This document shows positions 26,843 through 35,572 of a DNA stretch of 64,000 nucleotides, piece by piece. Every line of letters begins with the position of its first letter. Within the stretch, counting starts at the first letter, position 1. A program made the translations under genes and the position numbers. The notes below the pieces were generated by a model, which saw nothing but the letters and a program-made list of their open reading frames with translations, did not search any database and was not told the origin of the DNA. This stretch comes from Marinobacter aromaticivorans (GTDB lineage: Bacteria; Pseudomonadota; Gammaproteobacteria; Pseudomonadales; Oleiphilaceae), in assembly GCF_002806975.1 (NCBI RefSeq), contig NZ_NIHD01000003.1, positions 1 to 64,000 of the forward strand, in the 5' to 3' direction.

Positions 26843-28837
26843 TTATACCACCATGGGCGGCATGGGGCAGTCCAGCTGGTCTGCCACCAGCCGCATCAGC
26901 TCATACTCCCGCACCTCAATTACGCCATCATAAGTAATGCAATGCCCGCAGGCATCGATAATGGCGGGCTTCAGCAGGGGCGAAAGCCCGTTCAGCGTCT
27001 TCAGGGCCTCTTGCAGCTGCCGCATGGTGACCTTGGTCAGCATCGGGTAATCTGTCCCGTTGCTGGCAAAGCCTGCCATGGCCTGGTGATAGAGGCCCTC
27101 CGCTTCCTGGCTGTCGTGCGAGCCAGCTCGGGCCAGCAGGCTCAGGAGCCTCTGGATTGCGGGCATTACTGCCTTATAGCTCCGATGGCGCACAGGCACC
27201 ACACGGCCTGAGTCCACTCCAAGGTGGCGGGAGAGAAAGCTGGTGAGCGCCAGTTCGAACAGGGTAACCCTGTTATCTGCATTGACCAGCGCTCTGACGT
27301 TACGAATCAATTGCGCGCGTTCGTGCGGGTCGAGCTTTCGCAATGCCGGCATAGCCAGCTCCAGCGCAGGGAAGCGCACAGCCGCACCAATGTTCTGTAG
27401 TGCCGGAATCAGCTTTGCCAGCAGGTCTGGCTGCGGGCCAAGCAATGAATGCGAGGGGACCAGGGTGAGGCGCTGTGCCTGCTCCTTCTCGCTGAGTTCG
27501 TCAATCAGCATGGCGTAACAGAGTTGTATGGCGCCGGCCCGGGTATACAGCAAGCCGCGGAAGGTTGACGGCAAGCGCTGCAATAATCTGATGGCAAAAT
27601 CTTCGCCTTCCGGGCTGATGGTACCGACTCGTTCCGAGAGTTTTGGGGCCGCAGCAGTCTTTGGTGCCCGTGCGTTTGCGCCTGTTGCCGGCGCGTACCG
27701 GGCGGAAGCGGTGTGGCGGACGCTTGAAGAGCCACCGGCAAAACCTGAAGCTGCTGCCGCCTGCATCCCGTTGGTTGCAGAGCGCAGGTCAGCACCGGGT
27801 TCCGTATCCCGAAGGCGGCTTTTCAGCCGTGCCAGAAGCCCTGGCTGGATGGCATTGATGCGTTGCTCTACCGGCGGGTGGGAAGCGAGCAGTGAGGTGA
27901 ATTTCATGCGGGCACTTTCACCGAAACACATGTGGTTCATGTCAGTGGCATGGCCAGTGGTATCCAGATAGCTGCCGCGCAGCCCGATTTTGAACAGGGC
28001 ACCGCCAATGCCCTCCGGATTCCGGGTGAACTGCACGGATGATGCGTCGGCCAGGCTTTCCCGCTGGCGTGACACCGCGGCCTGGATCAGACGCCCGAAA
28101 AATACACCCACATAACCAATCACAAACAGGGCCACGCCGATAATTCCCATGGCAGCCTGGGCTCGACCATCGCGATTACGGGCTGTGGTTCGCCCGCTGC
28201 TGAAAAATGATGCGCGGAGCAGAAAGCCGCCAATCTGGCCAATCATAAGAATTCCGGAGAGCAATGCGATCAGGCGAACGTTCAGCCGCATGTCACCGTT
28301 GAAGATGTGGCTGAATTCGTGCCCTACAACACCCTGAAGTTCATCCCGGGTCAGTTGGGTAATGGAACCATGGGTCACTACCATAACGGCAGAACCTGGC
28401 GTGTAGCCGGCCACAAAAGCGTTTATGCCGGTTTCGCCATCCATTATGTAGAGTTCCGGCACGGGAACACCACTGGCAATGGCCATTTCCTCGACAATAT
28501 TGCGCAGTTTGCGTTCGTCGGAGTCTCTGGTGTCCGGGTCTATGGGGCGCGCGCCCACCATTTTGGCAACCCGGCTGCCACCACCTGCCAGGTCAACCCA
28601 GCGTATGAGGGAGCCCAGGCAGATCAGGGTGACCACAGCGGATGCGGTGATCAATCCGTGGCTGGACAGCAGCCAGTGGTGAAAGGGCTGGCCGGAGGTT
28701 TCGCTGCGCGTCACGAAATAACCCACCAGGCACACAGCCAGGGTAATCAGAACCACGGCTGTGAGAAAAAGCAGTACCAGCAGGCCTGTATTGCGCCGGG
28801 CACTGGCCTGGCGCTGAAAAAAACCGGGATGAGCCAT
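26843..28837 (-). CDS. Membrane-bound M48 family metallopeptidase
   Basis: A 664-residue protein with two N-terminal membrane segments (about 18-43 and 60-81), then an HtpX-like protease domain: zinc motif HEFSH at 173-177 (GVVGHEFSHIF) and the third ligand in RQRESLADASSVQF. Two further membrane segments follow the zinc motif. The C-terminal half (from about 345) is an extra soluble part not found in HtpX. LemA is encoded just upstream, a frequent pairing suggesting membrane protein quality control. Substrates are unknown. Confidence 0.88.
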   Translation of the reverse strand: MAHPGFFQRQASARRNTGLLVLLFLTAVVLITLAVCLVGYFVTRSETSGQPFHHWLLSSHGLITASAVVTLICLGSLIRWVDLAGGGSRVAKMVGARPIDPDTRDSDERKLRNIVEEMAIASGVPVPELYIMDGETGINAFVAGYTPGSAVMVVTHGSITQLTRDELQGVVGHEFSHIFNGDMRLNVRLIALLSGILMIGQIGGFLLRASFFSSGRTTARNRDGRAQAAMGIIGVALFVIGYVGVFFGRLIQAAVSRQRESLADASSVQFTRNPEGIGGALFKIGLRGSYLDTTGHATDMNHMCFGESARMKFTSLLASHPPVEQRINAIQPGLLARLKSRLRDTEPGADLRSATNGMQAAAASGFAGGSSSVRHTASARYAPATGANARAPKTAAAPKLSERVGTISPEGEDFAIRLLQRLPSTFRGLLYTRAGAIQLCYAMLIDELSEKEQAQRLTLVPSHSLLGPQPDLLAKLIPALQNIGAAVRFPALELAMPALRKLDPHERAQLIRNVRALVNADNRVTLFELALTSFLSRHLGVDSGRVVPVRHRSYKAVMPAIQRLLSLLARAGSHDSQEAEGLYHQAMAGFASNGTDYPMLTKVTMRQLQEALKTLNGLSPLLKPAIIDACGHCITYDGVIEVREYELMRLVADQLDCPMPPMVV

Positions 28838-28848
28838 GATTCAGGGCC

Positions 28849-29436
28849 TCAGAAGGCCACTTTCGGCGCCTGGCGGGCCTCCGGGGTTTCAAGTTCCAAC
28901 TGGGAGGTTTCCTTGAACGCAAACATGCCTGCAAGGATATTGTTGGGGAACTGTTCGCGGAAAATGTTGTAGCTCATTACGCCATCGTTATAAGCCTGGC
29001 GGGCAAAGGAAACGCGATTTTCTGTGCTGGAAAGCTCTTCCATCAGTTGCTGTATGGTTTCGTTGGCTTTCAGCTCAGGGTAGTTCTCCGCCACCGCATA
29101 GAAATTGGCGAGGGCCTTGGTGAGCAGGTTCTCAGCTCCACCAAGACGCTGGATTTTGGTGCCGTCTCCGGGATCTCTGGCAGCATCCTTCTGCGCGCTG
29201 ACGGCGTTATTCCTGGCTTCCATAACCTGAGTGAGTGTTGATTTCTCGTGCACCAGATAGGCCTTGGCGGCTTCAACCAGATTGGGAATAAGATCGTGCC
29301 GGCGCTGCAGCTGCACATCTATCTGGGCAAATGCATTCTTGAACTGGTTGCGCAAAGAAACCAGGCGGTTGTAGATGAAAACCAGATAGATTGCCACCAC
29401 GGCAATAACGATCAGGCCAATTATGGTAGTTCCCAT
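28849..29436 (-). CDS. lemA: LemA family protein
   Basis: A 195-residue protein with one N-terminal membrane segment (TTIIGLIVIAVVAIYLVFIYN) followed by the helical LemA domain (RNQFKNAFAQIDVQLQRRHD, LIPNLVEAAKAY, and NIFREQFPNNILAG near the end). LemA proteins have an external N-terminus and a long helical bundle; their function is unknown. It is 11 bases upstream of the M48 gene in the same direction, so they are coexpressed. The start ATG follows AGGAG. Confidence 0.93.
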   Translation of the reverse strand: MGTTIIGLIVIAVVAIYLVFIYNRLVSLRNQFKNAFAQIDVQLQRRHDLIPNLVEAAKAYLVHEKSTLTQVMEARNNAVSAQKDAARDPGDGTKIQRLGGAENLLTKALANFYAVAENYPELKANETIQQLMEELSSTENRVSFARQAYNDGVMSYNIFREQFPNNILAGMFAFKETSQLELETPEARQAPKVAF

Positions 29437-29459
29437 GGCAACTCCTCACAGGTAGCGGG

Positions 29460-31520
29460 TTATGCGTTATTTTCAGTCACTTTCTGGTGAAATTCGTGTA
29501 CAAATTTCTCAAAGTCAGCGGGGCGAAGGGGTTTGCTGAAAAAGTACCCCTGCGCCAGTTTGCAGCCACGCTGGCTCAGATAGTATTCCTGTTCGGCGGT
29601 TTCGACGCCTTCCGCAACCACCGTCAGATTTAGGCTTCGGCCCAGGTCTATAATGGTGTTGGCGATGCGGGTGTCTTCTTCGTTGATCAGCAGGTCCCGA
29701 ATGAACTGTTTATCGATCTTCAGGTGCTGCACCGGCATCTTCTTCAGATAGGTAAGTGACGAATAGCCTGTGCCAAAGTCGTCCACCGCAATGCTGATAC
29801 CCGCCCGGTTCAGGGAGTGCAGTTTGGCCACGGCATCAGCAAGATTGGTCATGAAACTGGTTTCCGTGACTTCCAGCTCCAGGCGGCCCGCAGGAATATC
29901 GTGGCGTCTCAGGGTGCCGAGAATGTCGTCCACAATCTGCTCCCGGCGCAACTGCACCGCAGACAGGTTGACGGCAATGCGCAGGGGTATCCCTATGTCG
30001 GCCCAGCGGCTGGCCTGCATGCATGCCTGATCCAGAACCCACTGGCCGATTTCCACTATGGAGCCATTGCTCTCAGCCACCGGAATGAAATAATCCGGTG
30101 GCACCAGGCCCCGAACAGGATGGTCCCAGCGGAGCAGGGCTTCCGCACCAATAATGCGTTTGGTTTCAAGATTTATCTGAGGCTGGTAAACAAGGTGGAG
30201 CTGGTTCAGTGACAAAGCCTGGGCCATGTCCTTCTCAAGCTGTTTGCGATCGCGGATTTCCTGGTCAATGCTGGCCACATAAAACTGGAAGTGGTCCCGG
30301 CCCTTCTGTTTCGCCAGCATCATGGTCTGTTCGGCACTTTGCAGGAGCCGATCGGGTTGTATGGCGTCGGCAGGGTAGAGGGCAATACCCAGGGTTGCGG
30401 TCATGGAGATGTTCTGGCCTTCCACGCCGATGGTGCCATTGACCTCCGCAAGAATGGCTTCGGCCGTGTCAGCGGCATGAAATCCGTCTTTCAGGCCTTT
30501 TTCGACAATAACAAACTGGTCGCCGCCAAGGCGGGCTATGGTGAAGCGCGAGCCGCTCAGGGTGTTTACAAGGCGGTCTGCGATGGTTTGCAGCGTCAGG
30601 TCACCAGCGCGGAAGCCGCACTGATCATTGATGGACTTGAAATCATCGAGGCCGCAGACAGTTACCGACAGCATTGTGTTATTGCGCTTGGACTCTTCGA
30701 TATCCGCCTGCAACATGTCCATGAAACTGTCCCGGCTCAACAAACCGGTAAGCTGGTCGTAGCGGGCCAGCCGGCTTGCCTTGTCTTCAGCTTCGCGGTG
30801 GCGTTTCTGGCTTTCGCCAATGCCTGAAAGCAGGGTGTTGGTAGCACTCACCCAAAGCCCGAGTTCATCCTTTTCATGGCCGGCCGGCGTTGCAATCAGG
30901 CGGTCGTCCGGATGCGCCGGGTCTACCTGTTTTACCGAGTGCACAATGCGCAACAGCGGGCGGGTCAGCAGCAGATAAAAGACAAAAAACAGAACCATGC
31001 CCAGGATGACTGCCGTTGCCACTACGGACGCGAAAGTAATCATCACGCGCCCCAGCCACATGTGCGCGGCAGGTGCGGTGTCGTAATGAACGATTAAATG
31101 TCCGTATACGGTACCGGAATTGTTATTGTGCGCCAGATCAGTGCGGAACTGGCGCTCAGCTCCGAATATCCAGTCGGTCAAGGGGCGGAATACGCTATCG
31201 GCTGAAGGTCGCTCCCGGGTACTCAGGGGTTCACCGTCGGTATGGCGAATTTCAGCAAGGTGCACGGCTTCACGGGCAAACAGGCCATCCACCACCTGCC
31301 TGGCCAGATCGGCATCAATACTGAAAACAGCCTGGGTGGCTGCATCTTTAACCATGGCAATGGTCTGCCATGCCTGCTTGTCCAGGTCAGCGGATACACG
31401 GCGGGCGTCCAGCACTACCTGTATGACACTCACAATCACGCCGCTGATCAGAGCGACCGCGAGTATCCAGCGGAGTATGCGGTAGTCAAGGCGGTTTTCA
31501 ACCTTAAAAGATTTCTGCAT
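29460..31520 (-). CDS. GGDEF/EAL cyclic-di-GMP protein with periplasmic sensor
   Basis: The 686-residue protein has membrane segments at about 18-38 and 160-186 around a periplasmic sensor, a HAMP-like linker, a GGDEF domain (GGDQF at 332-336) and an EAL domain (E460-A-L in EALLRW, with later ETSF and DDFGTGYSSL). The GGDEF signature is a variant and may be inactive or a GTP-binding regulator. EAL residues are intact, so phosphodiesterase activity is likely. It probably lowers cyclic di-GMP in response to an outside signal. A sigma-28-like site lies upstream, hinting at coexpression with flagella. Confidence 0.92.
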   Translation of the reverse strand: MQKSFKVENRLDYRILRWILAVALISGVIVSVIQVVLDARRVSADLDKQAWQTIAMVKDAATQAVFSIDADLARQVVDGLFAREAVHLAEIRHTDGEPLSTRERPSADSVFRPLTDWIFGAERQFRTDLAHNNNSGTVYGHLIVHYDTAPAAHMWLGRVMITFASVVATAVILGMVLFFVFYLLLTRPLLRIVHSVKQVDPAHPDDRLIATPAGHEKDELGLWVSATNTLLSGIGESQKRHREAEDKASRLARYDQLTGLLSRDSFMDMLQADIEESKRNNTMLSVTVCGLDDFKSINDQCGFRAGDLTLQTIADRLVNTLSGSRFTIARLGGDQFVIVEKGLKDGFHAADTAEAILAEVNGTIGVEGQNISMTATLGIALYPADAIQPDRLLQSAEQTMMLAKQKGRDHFQFYVASIDQEIRDRKQLEKDMAQALSLNQLHLVYQPQINLETKRIIGAEALLRWDHPVRGLVPPDYFIPVAESNGSIVEIGQWVLDQACMQASRWADIGIPLRIAVNLSAVQLRREQIVDDILGTLRRHDIPAGRLELEVTETSFMTNLADAVAKLHSLNRAGISIAVDDFGTGYSSLTYLKKMPVQHLKIDKQFIRDLLINEEDTRIANTIIDLGRSLNLTVVAEGVETAEQEYYLSQRGCKLAQGYFFSKPLRPADFEKFVHEFHQKVTENNA

Positions 31521-31642
31521 TCAACCCGTCTTAAGCCCGTTTATCAGGCATCTGTATTCTTGTGGCCGGTGAATGTCGGCAGCCTTGAGCAAACTGTGTC
31601 GACAGTTTCGATCATGGTTCAGGTTAACCATCACCGCTTCCA

Positions 31643-31669
31643 GTATCGGCGATTATTCCAAATACTTCA
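31643..31669 (-). promoter_or_regulatory. Sigma-28-like promoter candidate for the GGDEF/EAL gene
   Basis: On the minus strand TGAA, 15 bases, GCCGATAC is close to TAAA-N15-GCCGATAA. It lies about 120 bases before the start. One mismatch in each box leaves it a candidate only. Confidence 0.35.
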
Positions 31670-31717
31670 GTTTACTGGCGTTTCAATTTGTAATTGCAGT
31701 AAAAGGCTACACGAAAA

Positions 31718-31738
31718 ACGCCCGCTTGCAGCGGGCGT
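31718..31738 (-). terminator. Terminator after sodB
   Basis: A perfect nine-base-pair stem ACGCCCGCT/AGCGGGCGT with a three-base loop is followed by TTTTTCG on the minus strand. It lies about 50 bases downstream of sodB. Confidence 0.85.
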
Positions 31739-31786
31739 CTTGAATTCAGCCGTTGATGACTGTATCCGGAAAGCCTGCCGGTTTTA

Positions 31787-32365
31787 TCAGGCGAGGTTTT
31801 CGTTCACGAAATCCCAGTTAACCAGATTCCAGAAGGCTTCCAGGTAGTTCGGGCGGGAGTTGCGATAATCGATGTAGTACGCGTGCTCCCACACATCAAC
31901 GGTCAGAACCGGCTTGTCAGCACCGGTAAGCGGTGTTTCCGCATTACTGGTGTTAACAATGGCAACGCTGCCGTCTGCCTTTTTAACCAGCCAGGTCCAG
32001 CCGGAGCCGAAGTTGTTGGCGGCTTTGTCGTTGAACTCTTTTTTGAAGTCTTCGAACGAACCGAAAGCTTTCTCGATGGCTTCTTTGGCCGCACCTGTGG
32101 GCTCGCCACCGCCGTTCGGGCTCAGGCAGTGCCAGTAGAAGGTGTGGTTCCAGACCTGGGCTGCGTTGTTGAACAGCGGGCCGCTGGCGCTCTTGATAAT
32201 GTCTTCAAGCGACTTGTTGGCGTTGTCTGTACCTTCTACCAGGCCATTAAGCTTGGTCACATAGGTATTGTGGTGCTTGCCATAGTGGTATTCGAGGGTC
32301 TCAGCAGAGATATGTGGTTCCAGTGCGTTCTTTTCGTAAGGTAATGCCGGAAGTTCAAATGCCAT
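31787..32365 (-). CDS. sodB: Superoxide dismutase, iron type
   Basis: A 192-residue iron superoxide dismutase: metal ligands H27 (YGKHH block), H74 (WNHTFYW), D157 and H161 (DVWEHAYY). Gln70 just before WNHTF and NNFGSGWTWL fit the iron-dependent form. It converts superoxide to peroxide and oxygen in the cytoplasm. ATG 32365 follows AGGGAG; the longer frame with an extra 14 residues would start far upstream of this site. A promoter with TTGATA-N16-TATATT is visible before it. Confidence 0.97.
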   Translation of the reverse strand: MAFELPALPYEKNALEPHISAETLEYHYGKHHNTYVTKLNGLVEGTDNANKSLEDIIKSASGPLFNNAAQVWNHTFYWHCLSPNGGGEPTGAAKEAIEKAFGSFEDFKKEFNDKAANNFGSGWTWLVKKADGSVAIVNTSNAETPLTGADKPVLTVDVWEHAYYIDYRNSRPNYLEAFWNLVNWDFVNENLA

Positions 32366-32413
32366 GAGGTCGTTCTCCCTGGTTCTCTCGTTTGTGGTGA
32401 ATGTCACCGCACT

Positions 32414-32441
32414 AATATAGGGTCGATTTGAGCGATATCAA
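32414..32441 (-). promoter_or_regulatory. Sigma-70-type promoter of sodB
   Basis: On the minus strand TTGATA, 16 bases, TATATT lies about 45 bases upstream of the sodB start. Confidence 0.6.
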
Positions 32442-32455
32442 CCCCTCAGGCTGAT

Positions 32456-33580
32456 TCAGCCTTTGCTTTTTCTGTTCAGCGAACTTATGAATTCCGGGCT
32501 GCCGGGAAGAAACTGTACACAGTTCCTGACCCGCCACACCAGTTCTTCATAGCTGTCTGCAAGAACGTTAACATGGCCAAGCTTGCGCCCTGGCCGCTCG
32601 CCTTTGTTGTAAAGGTGAACATGAGCGTAAGGCAGTTCCAGCAGGCGTTCAACTTCGCCGTGCTCACCGATGATGTTAATCATGCAGCTCAGGCCGCGGG
32701 GCTCAACACTGCCCAGCGGATGGCCGCTGACGGCCCGGATGTGGTTCTCGAACTGGCTGGTCATGGCGCCTTCGATGGTCCAGTGCCCGGAGTTATGCAC
32801 CCGGGGGGCCATCTCGTTTGCCACCAATCCGTTGGCTGTTTCGAACAGCTCCAGTGTAAGTACACCTACGTACCCCAGTTCGTTCATCAGTTCTTTGATA
32901 TAACGCTCTGCATCCTGCTGGGTGTGTTTTTCCAGTTTCGGGGCCGGGGCAATGGAATAACGCAGAATGCCCTCGTGGTGTACGTTTTCTGATATGGGGT
33001 AGAACGCCAGCTGGCCGTCTTCACCGCGTACCGCAACGATGGATACTTCGCGGCTGAATTCTACAAACTTTTCCACCATCAGCCGGGGGTGGCCGATGGC
33101 TTCCCAGGCCGCTTCTGCGTCTTCCGGGCTTCTGAGGACGGCCTGGCCTTTGCCGTCGTAGCCCTCGGTGTTGGACTTGGCAACCACCGGGCAACCCAGG
33201 TTTTCTGCTACGGCCCTCAGGGATCCGGCACTGTCGGCAATTTTCCACCGCGGGGTAGGAATTCCAAGCTCACCGAACAGTGTTTTTTCGGCTTCGCGGT
33301 TCTGGCAAACCTGCAGGGCGCGAGGGCAGGGGTGAACCGGTTTTTCTTGCGCCAGCTTTTCGGCTACCTCCACCGGGAGGTGTTCAAATTCGTAGGTGAC
33401 TCGATCGACCCGGGACAGGAAGTCATCCAGGTATTTACCCTCGCGATCAACGATGACTTCACCCAGCCCGACGCTGGGGCTGCCGGACATGTCATAGAAA
33501 ACAAAGGTTTTGGCCAGCGGATATCCGGCGAGGGCAAGCATTCTTCCCAGTTGGCCGGCGCCTAGTACACCAATTCTCAT
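32456..33580 (-). CDS. purK: N5-carboxyaminoimidazole ribonucleotide synthase
   Basis: A 374-residue ATP-grasp enzyme of purine synthesis: start MRIGVLGAGQLGRMLALAG, PVVAKSNTEGYDGKGQAV for ATP binding, and FENHIRAVSGHPLGS. It carboxylates AIR with bicarbonate and ATP, passing the product to PurE. I chose ATG 33580, which follows GGAG; an upstream start would add nine residues without family similarity. purE lies upstream, and a large inverted repeat occupies the gap between the two. Confidence 0.96.
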   Translation of the reverse strand: MRIGVLGAGQLGRMLALAGYPLAKTFVFYDMSGSPSVGLGEVIVDREGKYLDDFLSRVDRVTYEFEHLPVEVAEKLAQEKPVHPCPRALQVCQNREAEKTLFGELGIPTPRWKIADSAGSLRAVAENLGCPVVAKSNTEGYDGKGQAVLRSPEDAEAAWEAIGHPRLMVEKFVEFSREVSIVAVRGEDGQLAFYPISENVHHEGILRYSIAPAPKLEKHTQQDAERYIKELMNELGYVGVLTLELFETANGLVANEMAPRVHNSGHWTIEGAMTSQFENHIRAVSGHPLGSVEPRGLSCMINIIGEHGEVERLLELPYAHVHLYNKGERPGRKLGHVNVLADSYEELVWRVRNCVQFLPGSPEFISSLNRKSKG

Positions 33581-33622
33581 TTGTGTTCTCCTGCCGTTGT
33601 CGGGCATTGATCAAAGTTTGGG

Positions 33623-33731
33623 GGAGCGTGCGGGAAGGGCTTTCCAAAACTGTGCGGAGCCATGGATGGCGGAGCCAAGCGTACATGGATGTATTCACAG
33701 CGTGTTTTGGAAAGCCCTTCCCGCACGCTCC
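33623..33731. repeat. Long-stem intergenic inverted repeat with conserved loop (copy B)
   Basis: Outer arms of 28 bases (33623-33650 and 33704-33731) are perfectly complementary and contain GCGGGAAGGGCTTTCC. The 53-base loop holds GCCAT-GG-ATGGC and TACAT-GG-ATGTA, like copy A at 13891. The stems of A and B share no sequence, but the loops align along most of their length, including TACATGGATGTATT. It lies between purE and purK, both on the minus strand, so it is within or ends their transcript. Confidence 0.9.
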
Positions 33732-33747
33732 TGCACAAGAGTTGAGA

Positions 33748-34239
33748 TTACTGCTCTTTCGGATCAGGATTATCCAGTATTGCTTGGGTCTGTGTCGCCC
33801 GGAATTCATCAACAGCTTTGCGCACGCTTGTATCAAAGGTGCCGATAATCTGGGCGGCCAGTAATCCGGCGTTGGTGGCTCCTGCGCTGCCGATTGCCAG
33901 GGTGCCAACGGCAATGCCACCAGGCATTTGTACAATGGAGAGCAGCGAATCAAGACCGTTGAGTGCTTTGGACTGTACGGGCACGCCCAGGACCGGCAAG
34001 GATGTCTGTGACGCAACCATGCCGGGTAAGTGAGCTGCGCCGCCGGCGCCTGCAATAATGACTTTCAGGCCGCGATCGGCGGCGGTTTTGGCGTAATCGA
34101 AAAGCAGGTCCGGGGTGCGGTGGGCCGAGACGACTTTCGCTTCATAGGCCACGCCGAGTTTTTCGAGCATGTTGGCGGCGTGTTCCATGGTGGGCCAGTC
34201 GGATTTGGAGCCCATGATAAGTCCTACAAGCGGCTGCAT
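33748..34239 (-). CDS. purE: N5-carboxyaminoimidazole ribonucleotide mutase
   Basis: A 163-residue class I Pur[34 protein letters not shown] and [20 protein letters not shown] form the substrate site. It moves the carboxyl group of N5-CAIR to make CAIR in purine synthesis. ATG 34239 follows AGGACAG; the longer frame has 12 extra residues before the family start. It lies upstream of purK with about 170 bases between them. Confidence 0.96.
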   Translation of the reverse strand: MQPLVGLIMGSKSDWPTMEHAANMLEKLGVAYEAKVVSAHRTPDLLFDYAKTAADRGLKVIIAGAGGAAHLPGMVASQTSLPVLGVPVQSKALNGLDSLLSIVQMPGGIAVGTLAIGSAGATNAGLLAAQIIGTFDTSVRKAVDEFRATQTQAILDNPDPKEQ

Positions 34240-34453
34240 ACGCAACTGTCCTGTGATAATTGGAAAGCCGGCCATTGTATGTTTTGGCTATCTGCCATGC
34301 AAGGAAGTGTTTGGGTGCAGGCCTCCTACCGTGCCCAAATCCCTGGCGTGGGAACGCAGGATTAATACCTTTTGGTTTCTTCATTTCAACCCTTTAGCAG
34401 GTGCATGTATTATCAGGGCCAGCTAAATGAATCGCCCATACCCAGGAGTTGCA

Positions 34454-35422
34454 ATGGAACCCATCCGTCCAGATGACGACGAACTGAGAGCCGAACGGCC
34501 TACTGGTGCGCCGGAGCGCAAAGTGTCGGCTCAGAAAAAACCGAAATCGTCCGCCGAGGGTGCCGGCGGGAAGTCCAGGCCGCCGAAGCCGGCCAAGGGC
34601 AGTGGCAACGGGGGTGGCGGTGGCCGGTCTGGGCTGGCAGTTTTGTGGTTGTTGGTGATTGCGGTGGCCGTCGCTTCAGTGGCGGGGTGGTATTCCCAGA
34701 ACCAGCGGATTCAGATGCTTGAAGGGCAGTTGGAGGAGGCGGATTACTGGGCGCGGCAAAGCAAGCTGGCGCTGGCGCGGTTTGAAGGGGATCTTTCGGA
34801 AACCGGGGAGAGTCTGCAGGAGCGCGGGGCCTCGCTTTCGGAAAAGCTGGCCGCCCAGAAGAAGCAGATTGATGAAGCAGAGAGCGAGATTCGCAAGCTG
34901 TGGGTTGTTGCAAATGAGCGTAACAAGAAGCGCCTGAACGATCAGCAAGAGCGGATTGCTGCGGCAGAACAGGGGCTTGCTGAGAGCAGGAAGGCGCTGG
35001 CGGATCTGGATTCCACTGTTGAGAAGGTTCGGGCGTCTTTGAGTGAGGACCTTGCGGCCTTGTCAAGGCAGATGGAGACGTCGGTTGCGGCCCTGGAAGA
35101 CGCTAACCGGCAGGCCACCGATCAGTTGACGGTGCTGAGCAAACAACTGGCCGATGTGGACCAGGTTGTTGACAGGCGGGTGCGTCGTTTTGAGCAGGAG
35201 CAGAAACTCGGGATCAGCGGTATTGAAGGGCGGTTGTCTGCACTGGAAAAGAAGCTGGCAGGCGTGGCTGACAATGATGGCAACCAGGCGTTAAAAAATG
35301 AACTTGCCGCATTGAAGAGAAATGTTCAGGCGATTGATTCTTCCCGCGCTCAGTTAACGTCACGGCTTGTGCGCCTGTCGGAGGAGGTGAACCAGCTTCG
35401 CAGCCAGGTGTCTGGCCAGTAG
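34454..35422 (+). CDS. Coiled-coil membrane protein of unknown function
   Basis: From ATG 34454 (CAGGAG five bases upstream) the protein has 322 residues: an acidic start (MEPIRPDDDELRAERP), a basic Lys/Pro/Gly-rich segment, a single membrane segment near 59-79 (LAVLWLLVIAVAVASVAGWY), then about 230 residues of near-continuous heptads (KLAAQKKQIDEAESEIRK, DQQERIAAAEQGLAESRK). The topology resembles a cytoplasmic tail with an extracytoplasmic coiled coil. I do not recognise the family. It is divergent from purE. Confidence 0.8.
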   Translation: MEPIRPDDDELRAERPTGAPERKVSAQKKPKSSAEGAGGKSRPPKPAKGSGNGGGGGRSGLAVLWLLVIAVAVASVAGWYSQNQRIQMLEGQLEEADYWARQSKLALARFEGDLSETGESLQERGASLSEKLAAQKKQIDEAESEIRKLWVVANERNKKRLNDQQERIAAAEQGLAESRKALADLDSTVEKVRASLSEDLAALSRQMETSVAALEDANRQATDQLTVLSKQLADVDQVVDRRVRRFEQEQKLGISGIEGRLSALEKKLAGVADNDGNQALKNELAALKRNVQAIDSSRAQLTSRLVRLSEEVNQLRSQVSGQ

Positions 35423-35572
35423 CAGTTGCTGTGTGAGGCCGGAACGCGCGGCAGTGACACTGGTGCCGGGTTTGTAACGGTTTGTTATTCATCCCTTGCG
35501 GTAGCTCTCATTTATATCGTGTGGCAGTTGCTATGATCGGGCAACTCACAAAAGGATGAAGAGTGAACAAAA

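Noticed and set aside
31787..32407. sodB start at the first in-frame ATG (32407)
   Set aside because: It would put a 14-residue hydrophilic extension before the conserved MAFELPALPY, and the ribosome site fits 32365.
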